64,000 nt of DNA from Cephalotrichum gorgonifer (Eukaryota > Ascomycota > Sordariomycetes > Microascales > Microascaceae), in NCBI GenBank assembly GCA_900312665.1, contig ONZQ02000004.1:874244-938243 (forward strand). The letters are read 5' to 3'. Positions 36,908 through 48,000 of the stretch are shown here, one piece after another. The first letter of the stretch is position 1. Each line of letters begins with the position of its first letter. The translations under genes were made by a program, and so were the position numbers. Below the pieces are notes generated by a model that was given only the letters and a program-made list of their open reading frames with translations, did not search any database and was not told where the DNA came from.

Positions 36908-38186
36908 CTATCGTCTCAGACTCTGGACAACTACCGGTCTTCCCTTCTTGGCCACGAAACACATCTGCCTCTTCCCCGACCTTCTCCGCTTCTTTTCCTC
37001 CCTCTCCTTTTTCTTTTCTTCCCTCTCCCTCTCCTTCTCGAGGCGTATCTGTCTCCTTATCTCCTGTTCAAACATCGCTCTATCCGAGCTGATACCGAGG
37101 CCGAGGTACTCAGCATTCGGGATGCCCCGGTGGTGATGGCCCTGGTGGTGATGGTGATACTCCTGGTCGTACCCCCGGCGGTGCCCGAGGCTGTGCCCCT
37201 GGTAATATTCCTGGTTATGTCCCTGGCGATGCCCCCATTCGGAAGCCTCCCCGATCTCCGTCTCGCCAGAGCTATCCGAGCGGGCCACGGGCGACGCGAT
37301 CGAGTGGGCGCGGGACGGGGCGGGATGCAACCTCCGCGTGCTCCTATATTCCACCTTGGGCCAGTCAACCCGCTCGAGGTTGGTCATCTCTCCATCGCGG
37401 AATCTGCGGGTTTCCCCGAGGTCGGCGTAGTGGAGGAGGTATTCCCGGGATCCTAGTGCACAACAGTCAGCTCTTCCGCCCTCGACGGCGGCATTCTCCT
37501 TCAGGAGATGGGGGGTTGCTATTTGTCGGAGGCTTACCGTCGGGCAGCTCCCGACATATCCAGGTGACACGGGGCATGTGCGGATGTGGCTCCCAGCTCG
37601 ACCACTGACCCGGGAGGAGCGTGTCGGGCTTCACCATGCTGCCTGGCTCACTGTCATGTTGCGCGCGGGGAATATACGGGTGTTGCTCCCAACTCTGCCA
37701 CTGACCCGCGCGGGGCGACTCGGGTTGTATGTTGGGCGCATGCGAGCGCGGCTCCCAGCTCGAACCCTGACCCGAGCGTAGCAGCTCGATCTTGGGCGGG
37801 GGCGTGGGCCCTCGCGCGTTATCGGGATGTATTTTGGGCGTTTGCGGCTGTGGCTCCTGGCTCAGCGGTACGCCCGGGCGAAAAGAGTCGGGATCCAGCG
37901 TGTCTGGCCCACTGGGGGGTTGGATGGGTTGTACACTGGGCATAGTTGTGTGTGGCTCCCGGCTCGACACCTGACTCGGGCTGAGTGGGCCGGATTTGAG
38001 CCTGGGGTCTGGCCTGCTGTCGGATTGTGTTGGTTGTATCGTCGTCACAGGTGCTATGGGCAGCGCGTCGTCGTCGAGCTTGAGGCGTGTCAAGCTGATA
38101 TCGTCGGGGACGAAGGTCGTCTCGTCGGAGCTGTGGTAGCTCTGACAACGCCTGTCGTCACAGTTGTTACATGGGGAGCAGCCCAT
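36908..38186 (-). CDS. Unknown Pro/His-rich protein with degenerate W-E-P repeats
   Basis: I do not recognise this protein. Two exons (37538-38186 and 36908-37452) around an 85-bp intron give 397 aa. The N-terminus MGCSPCNNCDDRRC is cysteine-rich. About residues 60-195 hold five degenerate copies of a motif of the form G-Q-W-S-S-W-E-P-H-P-H-M-P-R: SQVSSREPHTTMPS, SQEPQPQTPKI, GQGSSWEPRSHAPNI, GQWQSWEQHPYIPR and GQWSSWEPHPHMPR. The last copy runs into a conserved-looking stretch WICRELPDGSREYLLHYADL that spans the intron. Further on are a His/Gly/Gln-rich segment (about residues 300-330, HHHHQGHHH) and a strongly charged helix (RRQIRLEKEREREEKKKER) with nuclear-localisation-like KKRRRSGKR. A nuclear or RNA-associated role is possible but not shown. 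The gene is divergent from Ubc7. Confidence 0.7.
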
Positions 38187-40004
38187 CTTTCGGTTTGACG
38201 GAGTTGATTATGAGATGGGCAAGAGAGATGTGCAAGAGATGAGTGTGCTAACCACTACCAAGATGCAATGTATTGCGAGGGGCCACACTTATTCCTGGGG
38301 ATAAAAACCGATGTTCGTTGCCGTTGGGTGGAAGTGACTGATGATCTGCAGACCTACACAGCATGGCCTTGCCTTCCTTATATACTATACTGTCACCGGC
38401 GTTGTAAGTCCGCAATTCTCGGGCCGAGTTTACATTCACTCTCTCTGAACCCATGACCCAAGGGGGCTGACGCGGAAAGGGAAAAAAGAGAAGGAGAAGA
38501 GACCAGGGGATCCCTCGGACCAGGCGTCCAAAAGGTGGGTAAGAGGGCGATTCACTCGGAGATATAAGAGAATGACAAAGAGGCTTGGGGGACGTTTGAC
38601 GACACCCAACCCAGGCCAGTTCGACCACTCGGCCAATAAACAATCAGTCATATATAACTGCCAGGTCTGAAATTACAACTTTTGTCGGTGGCACGCCAGT
38701 GGGATGGTAGAACAAAAGTGTAATAACAGGTATCAAGACGTCACGTAGTAGCATGGAGGGCGCGCGCGCGCAAGGTGGAATTCCACAATGTATGTTACCT
38801 ATCGAACACTCGTTTTGTACATTGTGTACTTGCGCCGTTGCATTGCGTTTTTTTGGGTGACAAGACAAATGCATGTTAGCCACATCAGGGAGCTGGAGGA
38901 CAAGACAAGACATTGTCTCTGTGCGTGCTGGTCTATTTTGGCATTTTTCGACGTCTTCCCTGGTTTTACCTGAGGAACCTACAACCTACCCGTGGCGTGG
39001 CGTGGTCTGATGCGTTAAACAGGTCTGTTCAGGTGAGGTTTTTTGCACTTTTTGGCAAAAGAACGAAACGCTACTTTGTAGTTTTAGGGAAGTTGTCTCG
39101 GTCGTCGAGCCTATCAACGAGTTTGTAATGGCGGGAGGGAAAGGAAGAGGGCCGCACCGGGTGGCGGTGGCGCGGTGGGCAATGCGTGTGTGTGTGAGAG
39201 TGTGCTCTCTCTTTGCCTGTGCGCTACTGATGGGCAAAAATTCCCGTTGTCGACGAGACCTGGCAAGACAGACTTGTGGATATCATGATCGGATGGGAAG
39301 CACCGCGCGGCGCCAAGATGCCCTTCCTTTTTTTTTTTTTTCAAAGATGGCACGATGGGGTTTCTCCTGCCTGCTTTTGCGCCGGGCCGCGATGCATACA
39401 TGTGTGAATGAGCAAATGTACAATGTCCAGCCAAAATGCGCAAATGTGGCGTAGACAAATGCACATTGTTCGAGGAAGTCGATGTAAGGTACGAGTTAGA
39501 TGGGCGTTGGACAACCACAAATATTTCTTGGACGCCTTTGGGATGGAGTGGGAGTGGGTGTATACCATCAGTCTCGGGTCAGCAACTGGATCGGCGAGAG
39601 AAATCTAGAATGAGTACAACAAGTACGCGTTCTAGTGTATTAGACTGAGGTCGGGGCAAGAGCCGTTGCGATAGTGGAAGTCTGTACCTACCAAGCATGT
39701 AGTAGTGCCCCGCTATCGCCCCTCCACATCATGCACCACATCCGACACCAGCGACCCCGCCATGCACCTCGTTTACCGAATACCCCGTACCCGCATACCG
39801 TCCACCCCCGTTCATACCGTCATATCTTATCACCATCCATCCACCTACGGATATCCCAAACTCCCAAACGTACCCCTTAACATCATTCCACCCCTAACTC
39901 CACACCGGCTCGCCTACCTCTCTAACCCCATATCCCCCACACCCCACACCCCCCCAACATACAAACAGGACAGCAGCCTAGCCTAGGCTAACTAGCCCGT
40001 CGCG
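38187..40004. other. Divergent intergenic interval
   Basis: About 1.8 kb between the unknown minus-strand gene and Ubc7. It includes a short GC dinucleotide run at 38760-38770, a poly-T run at 39329-39342 and a pyrimidine- and CA-rich stretch from 39700 to 40000 that should be the Ubc7 leader. Short frames here are low complexity or mirrored on both strands, and none is called. Confidence 0.5.
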
Positions 40005-40706
40005 ATGTCGCAATCCACCGCCCACCGCCGCCTCCTCCAGGAGTACCGCGCCCTGACCAACAACCCCCCGGACGGCATCACCGCGGGACCCGTCTCCGAG
40101 GACGACCTCCTCCAGTGGGAGGCCCTTATCCAGGGACCCGAGGGCACCCCCTTCGAGGGCGGCGTCTTCCCCGCCGAGCTCAAGTTCCCCAAGGACTACC
40201 CCCATGCGCCGCCTACGATGCGCTTCCTCGCCGACATGTGGCACCCCAACAGTACGTCTCTCCTCCCCTTCTCTCAAACGTCTCTTCCACCTCCCAAATC
40301 CCCACCATCCAAAACCCCGCCAGCCCCGCCCACCTAGCAGAGAAGCGCAGAGAGCAGCTCCGACTGCAGGTTCTAGGGCGGGCATCTAGGTCCCAAGTAT
40401 GAGTGAAGGTGAAGGCAACAGAAAGAAGAAGGACTAACGCAGAGCCCAAAAGTCTACTCCTCCGGCATCGTCTGCATCTCCATCCTCCACCCCCCCGGCG
40501 ACGACCCCAACCACTACGAGCACGCCACGGAGCGCTGGTCCCCCATCCAGTCCGTCGAGAAGATCCTCATCAGCGTCATGAGCATGCTCGCCGAGCCCAA
40601 CGACGAGAGCCCCGCCAATGTCGAGGCCGCCAAGATGTGGAGGGAGCGGAGGGACGAGTACGAGAAGACGGTGAGGGATGGCGTGAGGAAGATGTTGGGG
40701 CTTTGA
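40005..40706 (+). CDS. UBC7: Ubiquitin-conjugating enzyme E2 of the Ubc7/UBE2G class
   Basis: E2 enzyme that, in yeast, works with Cue1 and the Hrd1 and Doa10 ligases in ER-associated degradation. Two exons (40005-40251 and 40453-40706) give 501 nt and 166 aa, one residue longer than yeast Ubc7. The fold begins [18 protein letters not shown] and includes [14 protein letters not shown] and WHPN. The active-site cysteine (about residue 90) lies in [20 protein letters not shown]. The acidic loop after it is the class-specific insertion. The 201-bp intron has its acceptor at AAAAG (40448-40452). Only this choice keeps frame and yields HPNIYSSGIVC; two closer AGs after the ACTAAC branch site would shift the frame. 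The gene is convergent with the Swa2-like gene. Confidence 0.96.
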
Positions 40707-41026
40707 ATCCTCTCTTTTTCGAAGGGGGGAGACGGGAGGCACAGGAGGGAGGGCGGAAGGGAGAGAGGGAGTACGATTTATGGGTTTTCTTGCATAGCAA
40801 GGTGTTTATGTTATGGTAAATTTGCTGAATGCTAAAATACAGCGTGATATCTCTCTAAACCTAGCCTTGGGCCTCCTTGGATGCCTGCTCCTCCTCCTCC
40901 CCAGTATCCGGTATATGCAAAATCACGTACCAGGTGCCACACACACGCGCCCAGTCGAGTCTAGTCTAAGTCTAGCCATCATCAGAGCCAAGTGGCCCCC
41001 AAACCCTTTCGTCCCTTTCCTCCCCT
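40707..41026. other. Convergent 3' interval
   Basis: 320 bp between the stops of Ubc7 and the Swa2-like gene. It should contain both 3' untranslated regions. No gene is seen. Confidence 0.5.
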
Positions 41027-43866
41027 TTATAGACCGTTCTCCGCCTTGAACTTATCCCAGCTCTCATTCAGCGTGCTAAAGACAAGCGCCGCGATGAGCC
41101 TCACCTCCGTCGATGCATCTTGCGGTAGCTAGTCGTCTCTGTTAGCCTCCATGTAAAACACCCAGCAACGCGCCAAATCCCTAGAGAAAAACAAGACGGA
41201 AGAAAGAGAGAGAGAGGGCGACATACCTTGTCGGGATGGGTCTTCGCAATGGCCTTCATATACACAATCTTCACCTTCTTCGCCATCACAAGCTCATGCA
41301 TCCCCGCCTTCTTCCACCCGCTCCCCTCCCAGAGCACCTGGTCCAGGCTCCCCAGCAGCGCCCGGAGGTTATCCCTCTTCCCGTCCCTCCACGCCGAGAT
41401 CTTGGCGTCCACCGCCTCCGAGATGGCGAACTTCTCGTCGTCCTCCTTGGCCGCCGCCACGTTCGCCGCCCTCAGCCTCTCCACCGCCTCGGACGACTTC
41501 TGCGGCCCGAGGTCCGCCGCGGCGGAGGGCCGGGGCCGCGGTTTCGCGGCGGGCTTGGGCGTGGTCGCCTTCGGCTTCGGCGCGAGGGCCTTCTGGCACC
41601 GCTGGCGGCCCGCCGTCGCGGACGCGCCGCCGACGTTGGACTCTATGCACTGCTGCCAGACGGAGGCCGCGTCGGACCACCGCTCCATTTGCTCTAGGGC
41701 CTCCGCCTTGCGGCTCAGCGCCTTGCCGTAGAGATCCTTCATGTCACGATATTCTTCCTTGCCGCCCTCCGAAACTACCGCGACGGTCTCGCCCTGGCCA
41801 AGGCTGGGACCGACGAGGGCGATGGCTTGGTTGGCGTCTTCGATGGCCTGTTTGGGTTCTCCCGTCTTGAGGCTCGTCAACGCGCGGTTGGTGAGGAGGA
41901 CGATGGCGAGTGGGTGGGTGGACGGGAGGGCGGATAGGGATGAGGAGTAGGATTCGTGGGCCGCCGCGTAGTCGCCTCGTTTGAAGTGGGTTGTTCCTTC
42001 CAGCCTACGCCGAGTCGAGGTCTGGAGAGCAGCAGGCGTGATAGGAGGTATTTGCCGAGAGGGCCGGGGCGTGGGTTTAGGAGCTGGGGGAGTAGCACGC
42101 CTCGCCGCTACCGGCGGAGCACTCTGGGAGGGCCGGTGCGGTAGCGACGGGGTCGGTGCGGAAGAGCCCCCGAAAAGTAGATCCGGCTCCTCCGTGGGAG
42201 GTGTCGGTCGGGGCTCAGATGGTACCGACGCGGGCGGCGTTCCTTTCCTTCTCCTATTCGGACTTACATAGCTGGAAAGGTCGTCATCCTCTGCAGCGAG
42301 TCTATTCAGGCGAGCGCGAGGATCTAGTAGAGGTTGTTGCCGTGGCTGCTGCCACTTCGGTGCTGCAGAGCTCTGCCGGCTCGACTGGGGCACCGCTGGC
42401 GAGCGGTCTCGAGAATCTGCGGGCTGGCGACGGGTACTCTGACTAGCCCCTGCGTCAGGTCGCATGCCAGAATCCAGCGCCAGAGCCTCTTCAGTCGCGT
42501 TTGAAGGCTTCTCCGAAATGTAAGTACTATCCTGTTGAGCCGAGCGCATCCACTTTGGTTGATTCGGATCTCCTTCGTACTGGTACTCAGCCACAGCCTT
42601 CTGTACTTTCTTCTGCCCGGTCTTCCATAGCGTATTTGCCGTCTTGAAGAAACTTGCGCTCACCGCGGCCGCGGCCTTCGACAAGTCAACATCCCCGCTG
42701 GCAGGAGATCTATTGTCCTTCCTACGGGAATCGCCAGAGCTCTCGTCCCTACCCCACGCTTCCTCACCACGGCGGTGGGCGGGGGACGCCTCCCGCGCGC
42801 TTGGACTAGGCTGCTTCGCTTTCCCTTTAGCCTTCGCGTTCGCCTGCCTGTGGGCATCGTCCAGCAGCCAGTTTACGGCGGCCTGAACGTTCAGTCCCGC
42901 CCCACTCTCCGTGAGACCCCGTCGGGCATTCTCAGGTGTGAAGCCATAGTCAACAAGTTGCGCCACAGCTTTATCGAACGGCTCCAGCGCGCGTTGTGTT
43001 GTGGGCGCCACCGCCGCATCATCGGAATCAGAATCAGAATCGGGGTCTTCAATCGGCTTTCCGGGCTCCGGCTGCTTCGTTGCTTGCTGCTTCTTCCGAA
43101 CTTCCTCCACAGGTCGCCCAAGATCTCCAAGGAAGTCGTCATCCTGGTCTGCCCCACCCGGTGGTGGGGCTGGCGGCGTGGCGGAAGATCGAGGTTTGAG
43201 CTGCCCCAAGCCGAACGGATCGTCATCGTCTGGGAAGGCTTCTATCGCCGTGCTCGAGGGTTGGGCCCACGCGGAGGGATTCCCGAGGTCGAGAGCGGGG
43301 GCGGGGGCCGGCGCCGGCGTCGTAGATTTGCTCGACTGTGAGGGCGGCGGGTAGAAGCTCGCATTATCAACTTTGGTATCGGCCCGGAATGCCGCGAATA
43401 GGTCGTCGTCGTCACCTTTGGCCTTTCCGTTCTGGCCCCCAAACTGTGACGGGAGGGGCGCGATAGCGGGCGATGGGGTCCGCGACGTACCACCCGAACC
43501 TAGCGAGTCCAGAAAGTGGCCACTGCCATATTGCGATTCCGCGTTCTTCCTCCGCTCGTCTTCTTTCCTCCGCTTCTCCGCTTCGAGGCGTTCTTGCTGC
43601 TCCTTCAAGCTCAGGGAGGCGGCGGGTTTCGAGGCTCCCAAGTTGAGGAGGTTACTGAAGCTGTCGTGGGCCGGTTTGGCTGCGGGCTTCGGACCTGAGG
43701 AGCCGGATCCTTGCGTTGAAAGGGGGGTGTTCCTCCCCGAGGCGAACGGCGACGGGGACGGCCGGAGAGAGGGATAGGACCCAAAGGCTGGAGCAGGGGT
43801 GGCGTTCGGTTTCGAGCCTTGGTTTGAGGTGTTGGTGTTCCAGCTTAGCCCCGCGAGATCGTCCAT
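41027..43866 (-). CDS. SWA2: Auxilin-like J-protein (Swa2 type, UBA-TPR-J)
   Basis: Clathrin-uncoating cochaperone that recruits Hsp70 to clathrin-coated vesicles. Two exons (41227-43866 and 41027-41128) around a 98-bp intron give 2742 nt and 913 aa. The N-terminal 280 residues are disordered, rich in Ser, Pro and Ala, with short DPFGL and DDLFAAF motifs that resemble clathrin/adaptor-binding peptides, and a KEQQERLEAEKRRKEDERRK helix. A UBA domain (about 290-340, AVAQLVDYGFTPENARRGL) is followed by another long disordered stretch. A TPR region (about 610-735) shows THFKRGDYAAAHESYSSSL and LLTNRALTSLKTGEPKQAIE. The C-terminal J domain (about 830-913) carries HPDK at the exact end of exon 1. 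Exon 2 supplies LPQDASTEVRLIAALVFSTL and NESWDKFKAEN. The domain order equals that of yeast Swa2. Confidence 0.94.
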
Positions 43867-46800
43867 GGTGAGAGGTGACGGAGAGAGTGATGGAGAGTTT
43901 TAGAAGTTCGAGGGCTATCGAATCATCATTGGCATATCCCAACGCCCGTGTGGAGAGTCTTCGATGGGCCGGAATGTGTCTGATACCCACGTGCGGTGGT
44001 TTGGGTGTGGATCGCGACCTGAGTCAATTCACAGTGCTAGGGGGCGGCACGCTAGGGAGCACTTCCCGTCATGGTTCGGGCCCTGAAACGGTGCTTGAGC
44101 CACGTTTAATTGTGGCGGCGTGGCCTCGTGGTGTGTGCCAGCTCCAGTAGGCACCAGCTGCCAGAGGCCGGCATCCTACAAGCCCAACCTGATTACTAAA
44201 AAATACATTCCCACTACTAGCAACAGGGGCCGGCCGTCCTTCTTACCAAATACATCTGGGTATTAGTCGGCGCCCCGGGATAGTACAATACCATCACACC
44301 TAGTACAAAATAAAACTTACCGAGGTGCATTCACGGCCGTACAGAATACGTTCCATACTCTCTCTCTCCCTACTTACCTCGCAAGAGATGGTGACGAGAT
44401 CTCGTTTGCTTGGCCTCTTCCATTCCGTCCAACGGGCTCCAGCAGCTACGGAAGTATGTCATCGTCGCCTGGCCAGCAAACCACCACTTTGCGACGACTG
44501 TCGCGGGCGGGTAACGACCCGAGATTGATCGCATATGCTCAAATAACGCGACATATTGAAGAAACAAAGCTTCATGATTGCTAGATCGCCACCTGTGTAT
44601 GGGTGGACGCGGGTGCCAGTTGGCATCCCCAGGCCGCTTGAATGAGCCTGGATAGCTGCAGTGGGCATTTCGCGACGCTACGCTGGGCGAGCTTCGGCGT
44701 GAAATAACGCTGGCCGTGGAGTCGTTGGTGGCATCCTACATAGGACTAAACGGAATGCGGTAGCGCCCTGGAAATGCGAGATGCATGTCGTCGTGGGAGG
44801 AGAGAAATGTGATCTTGTGTCAAGTATCCATCCGACCGATCGAAAGTGCTTGGACGTAGAATGTGGAACACAAAGAACGGGTGAGATGGTTGGACGAGAT
44901 ATTTGATTGGCAGAAAACACGACAGAGAGAGAAGAGGCATGGTATTGGCAGCCTTCGACCCGTTTCAGGTTGGACATGGGATACACTTTGCCCATCCGCA
45001 AACGCAAAACGCAAAACGCAAGCGGGCCGCCCCCCTCTGAACGTTCAATTGACGTGAGGTGTGGGACCCAATACACCCCCATGCCATACTTCCGAACATG
45101 GAGAAATTAAGGGATTAAAGGGTGTAGATAATGTGGGGCCGTCCCTCTGACAGGGGAAAGCAACCACAAAAGAGCGCCACTGACGAATGCCATGCAGGGC
45201 GCAATACCCAATACCGAAGCTCCCCACACAAGGCGCTAAATGGAACCGTTCAACGTCGGATTCTGGGAAGAGGCCGGCATCTTTGAAATGACAACCAGCG
45301 TGATGTGAACTCGGAGGATGGCCTCGCTCTACAGAGCTGTCGTGTTCTGCAAGGTGCAACGCAATCTAGGGGGGCACAGATATGTCGTGCGAAGGATAAC
45401 GAGTCGCGGGCATAACAGGAGGAGCGGGGGCTCGTGACGATCTCCCCGTCTCGTGTCCTGAGACGACACCCACCTCTCGGAGGCGACACCGGGGCTTAGG
45501 CCCCGGAGCTTATATCCCAGTGCCCGTGCCACTGGCTAATACCATACTGTACTGATCTATTGCAACGGGGAGATCTTCATACTCCTGTGAGCAGGTGCTC
45601 AACAGAGGAGAGAGAGAGCAGGCAACATCGGATACTGGATCGGTGTTGATAAGCAGGCTTTAATGGCGGTTCGAATAACCTACCTATAATTGGGGCTTCC
45701 TACTCGTGCCCCTAAAGTGCTTGGTTGTCTGGGTTGGTTTATCAGCGGTAATTAGGGGAAATCACGGGCTCCCACGATGCCGCACTTTCCGGGCTGAAGC
45801 AGTCTCGTCACCAATGCCAGAGCCACCTTTATTTAGCGCGGTTTCGCCCAGTTACTCAATCTTGCCGTCCCTTGTATTCCCTGCGTCGATCACCCCTTTG
45901 CCAGGGGTATACTGGTACTACTGGTATGTGAAATGTGGCCATCCAGCCAATCACCAGCACCGGATCTCGTGGGTCCTACCCCTCGATCCTTTCCCCTTCT
46001 CATGTTCCTGCATTACTGAGAAGTGAAGTTCATAGCTCCACATCGCCAAACCAGATGGCAGGGTCGTTCTCCAGCCATCCCTTCCCCTCCACCTCATGCT
46101 CCCTCCAGCAAACCTAGACCCCTGCCGCCAGCCGTGCCCCTCCTCTATCCTCTGAATACTCAAACCAGCATCCTATCATGGCCGACTTTGGTATCGTCTT
46201 TTCGTCCACTTATGCTGGTCTAGCATTGATCGACGTGATGATCGTGATATGCGCCGATGGTGTAAGTCGGAATCTTCTTGGCCCCGGAGGTCCAATGAAT
46301 GATCCAGCAGTGAAAGTGATTACCTAGGTCCAGTCCTGGTTACCCCTGTGGGATGAGGTTCACGCGACCGGGGATCGCCAGCACCTTCCCTATCAGCGTA
46401 GTAAACCAAGCCCTCGCACGATTCTATCACGATCTAATGGGTGCTCTCAAAAGTGCGGATCCGGGGTGACGAATATGACGTAGCGTGGGACATGAGCATC
46501 ACTAGCCAGAAGGGGTGCAACGTCTCGTCTCTAGGTACGTCTAAATCCATGAACCATGCCATCTCGTTTAATTTGCGTATTCAGACCCTCCTACCACGGT
46601 CCACCATAATCTGTACTCCCGGTCTTATGAACCCAATCCGACGCATGCGTTTCTTTTCCTCCTCACGAACAGGCCTGCCTAGCACCGTCGTTTTTTTTCC
46701 GGGTAGATCATCCAAAACATGCTTCTTTGGCTGTACGGGAAAAGAGTCCGCCTCTACATCTACCGACACTTCATGCGTAGTCTTGCCATTCATAGACGAG

Positions 46801-48000
46801 GAACCCTTTCTAGTAACATGTTAACTGTAAGATCGCGTGCCATCGCCAAATCGGCATCTCACACTAGCGCCACTATGCCTCATACGTCCTCGAAACTTTT
46901 CTTGGGTCCCTGGATGCTCCCTAGCTAATTACATCCTACACCATCCCTGCTCTGGATTGGTCGGGGTTCTCGTCGCAGAAGCAGGTACAGGCAGAAGAGG
47001 GGTGGGTACATGCCGTGGGACAAAGTGCTGGCTGTGCACCTTCCCAACCAGGGATCTGTACGCACGTACACTCCAGTTCTGATGCTCCTTCCCGTTTTCC
47101 AGTACTCGGCACCCTTCCGGGGTAGCTCCTTCCTCAACTTGAGTATGCCTTCCTGAGCTCCTTCTTTTCACCACACTTTCTTTGTTCTCTTTGGTTTTCG
47201 GCGCACTCACCTAACTCGTGAGCCTTTTTTTTTTCATTTGGCTGTTTGCCAGTCTCTCTTTGACCTTCTTTTCTAACACTCCTTTGACTGCTCCAATTCG
47301 TTTCTTTTCGAGGTATCCCCTCTGCCTCACTCTTTAACACAGACCAAACTCGTGTTGATCACATTCGTTTCCCCTTCTCAAGAGAACCCACGCGCTGCGA
47401 GGACGAAGAAAGTGGAGGAAAAGCCTGGAATTTCAGATCCTGGTGACTACGACTGGTTCGACGCACTAAGGATTCGATACGATATCACTCTCATTGGGAT
47501 ATCAGGACTGCGCCATTGTATACAGCTCAGTGAAGCTGTTACTCTTTGACCACATCCAGCTCACACACTACCCATCATTTCGGCCAGTAGGCGCAGATAC
47601 ATCGAGTACGATTTCACTTCTCCGGCAACCGTACAGACTAGCCATCTTCAACAGGTCTTACCTCTTCGCAAGATCACTTGGCCAACTGGTTCCTAGCTGA
47701 TTTTGGACCGTCGTCTTTGGGAGGACTTGCGATACCGCACAACACCTGGAGAGCGTTCCATTGTGTGCAACTACACAGCTGTGAGTCTCCAGGCCGAGCT
47801 CTCCCCCTCTTTGATCTCTAATCCCTGGTGTCTGGAGTGTGCACCCAAACTATCACCCTCTTTCTTCATCTTCTTGGCACACCAAGCCTACTCATTCCAC
47901 ATCCCTGCCGCCATTATACAGGATCATGAACCCTAGCACCATGAACTTTAAATCAAAATCACCCAATAGTAACCTCGCTAACTATCCTTGCTACTTCTAG
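43867..48000. other. Long gene-poor interval with weak coding-like traces
   Basis: About 4.1 kb between the divergent Swa2-like and DUF1996 genes. The left 300 bp are presumably the Swa2-like promoter. From 46178 to 47936 there are several plus-strand stretches of protein-like composition. A possible two-exon small gene (46178-46483) is listed separately with low confidence. I see no complete gene, no transposon protein and no terminal repeats. Confidence 0.4.
46178..46483 (+). CDS. Candidate small two-exon gene, unsupported by homology
   Basis: An ATG at 46178 opens 28 codons (MADFGIVFSSTYAGLALIDV and a hydrophobic continuation), then a GTAAGT donor at 46262. An acceptor TACCTAG at 46321-46327 lies 66 bp after the start of the intron. 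The second exon (46328-46483) opens VQSWLPLWDEVHATGDRQH and stops at TAG, giving 79 aa in frame. The first exon could form a membrane helix. I do not recognise the product. The splice signals are good matches, but a short coding length and no homology make this tentative; it could be one end of a longer or degraded gene. Confidence 0.2.

Noticed and set aside
38750..38775. GC dinucleotide run as a possible Z-DNA or regulatory element
   Set aside because: Too short and without context to support a function beyond simple repeat.
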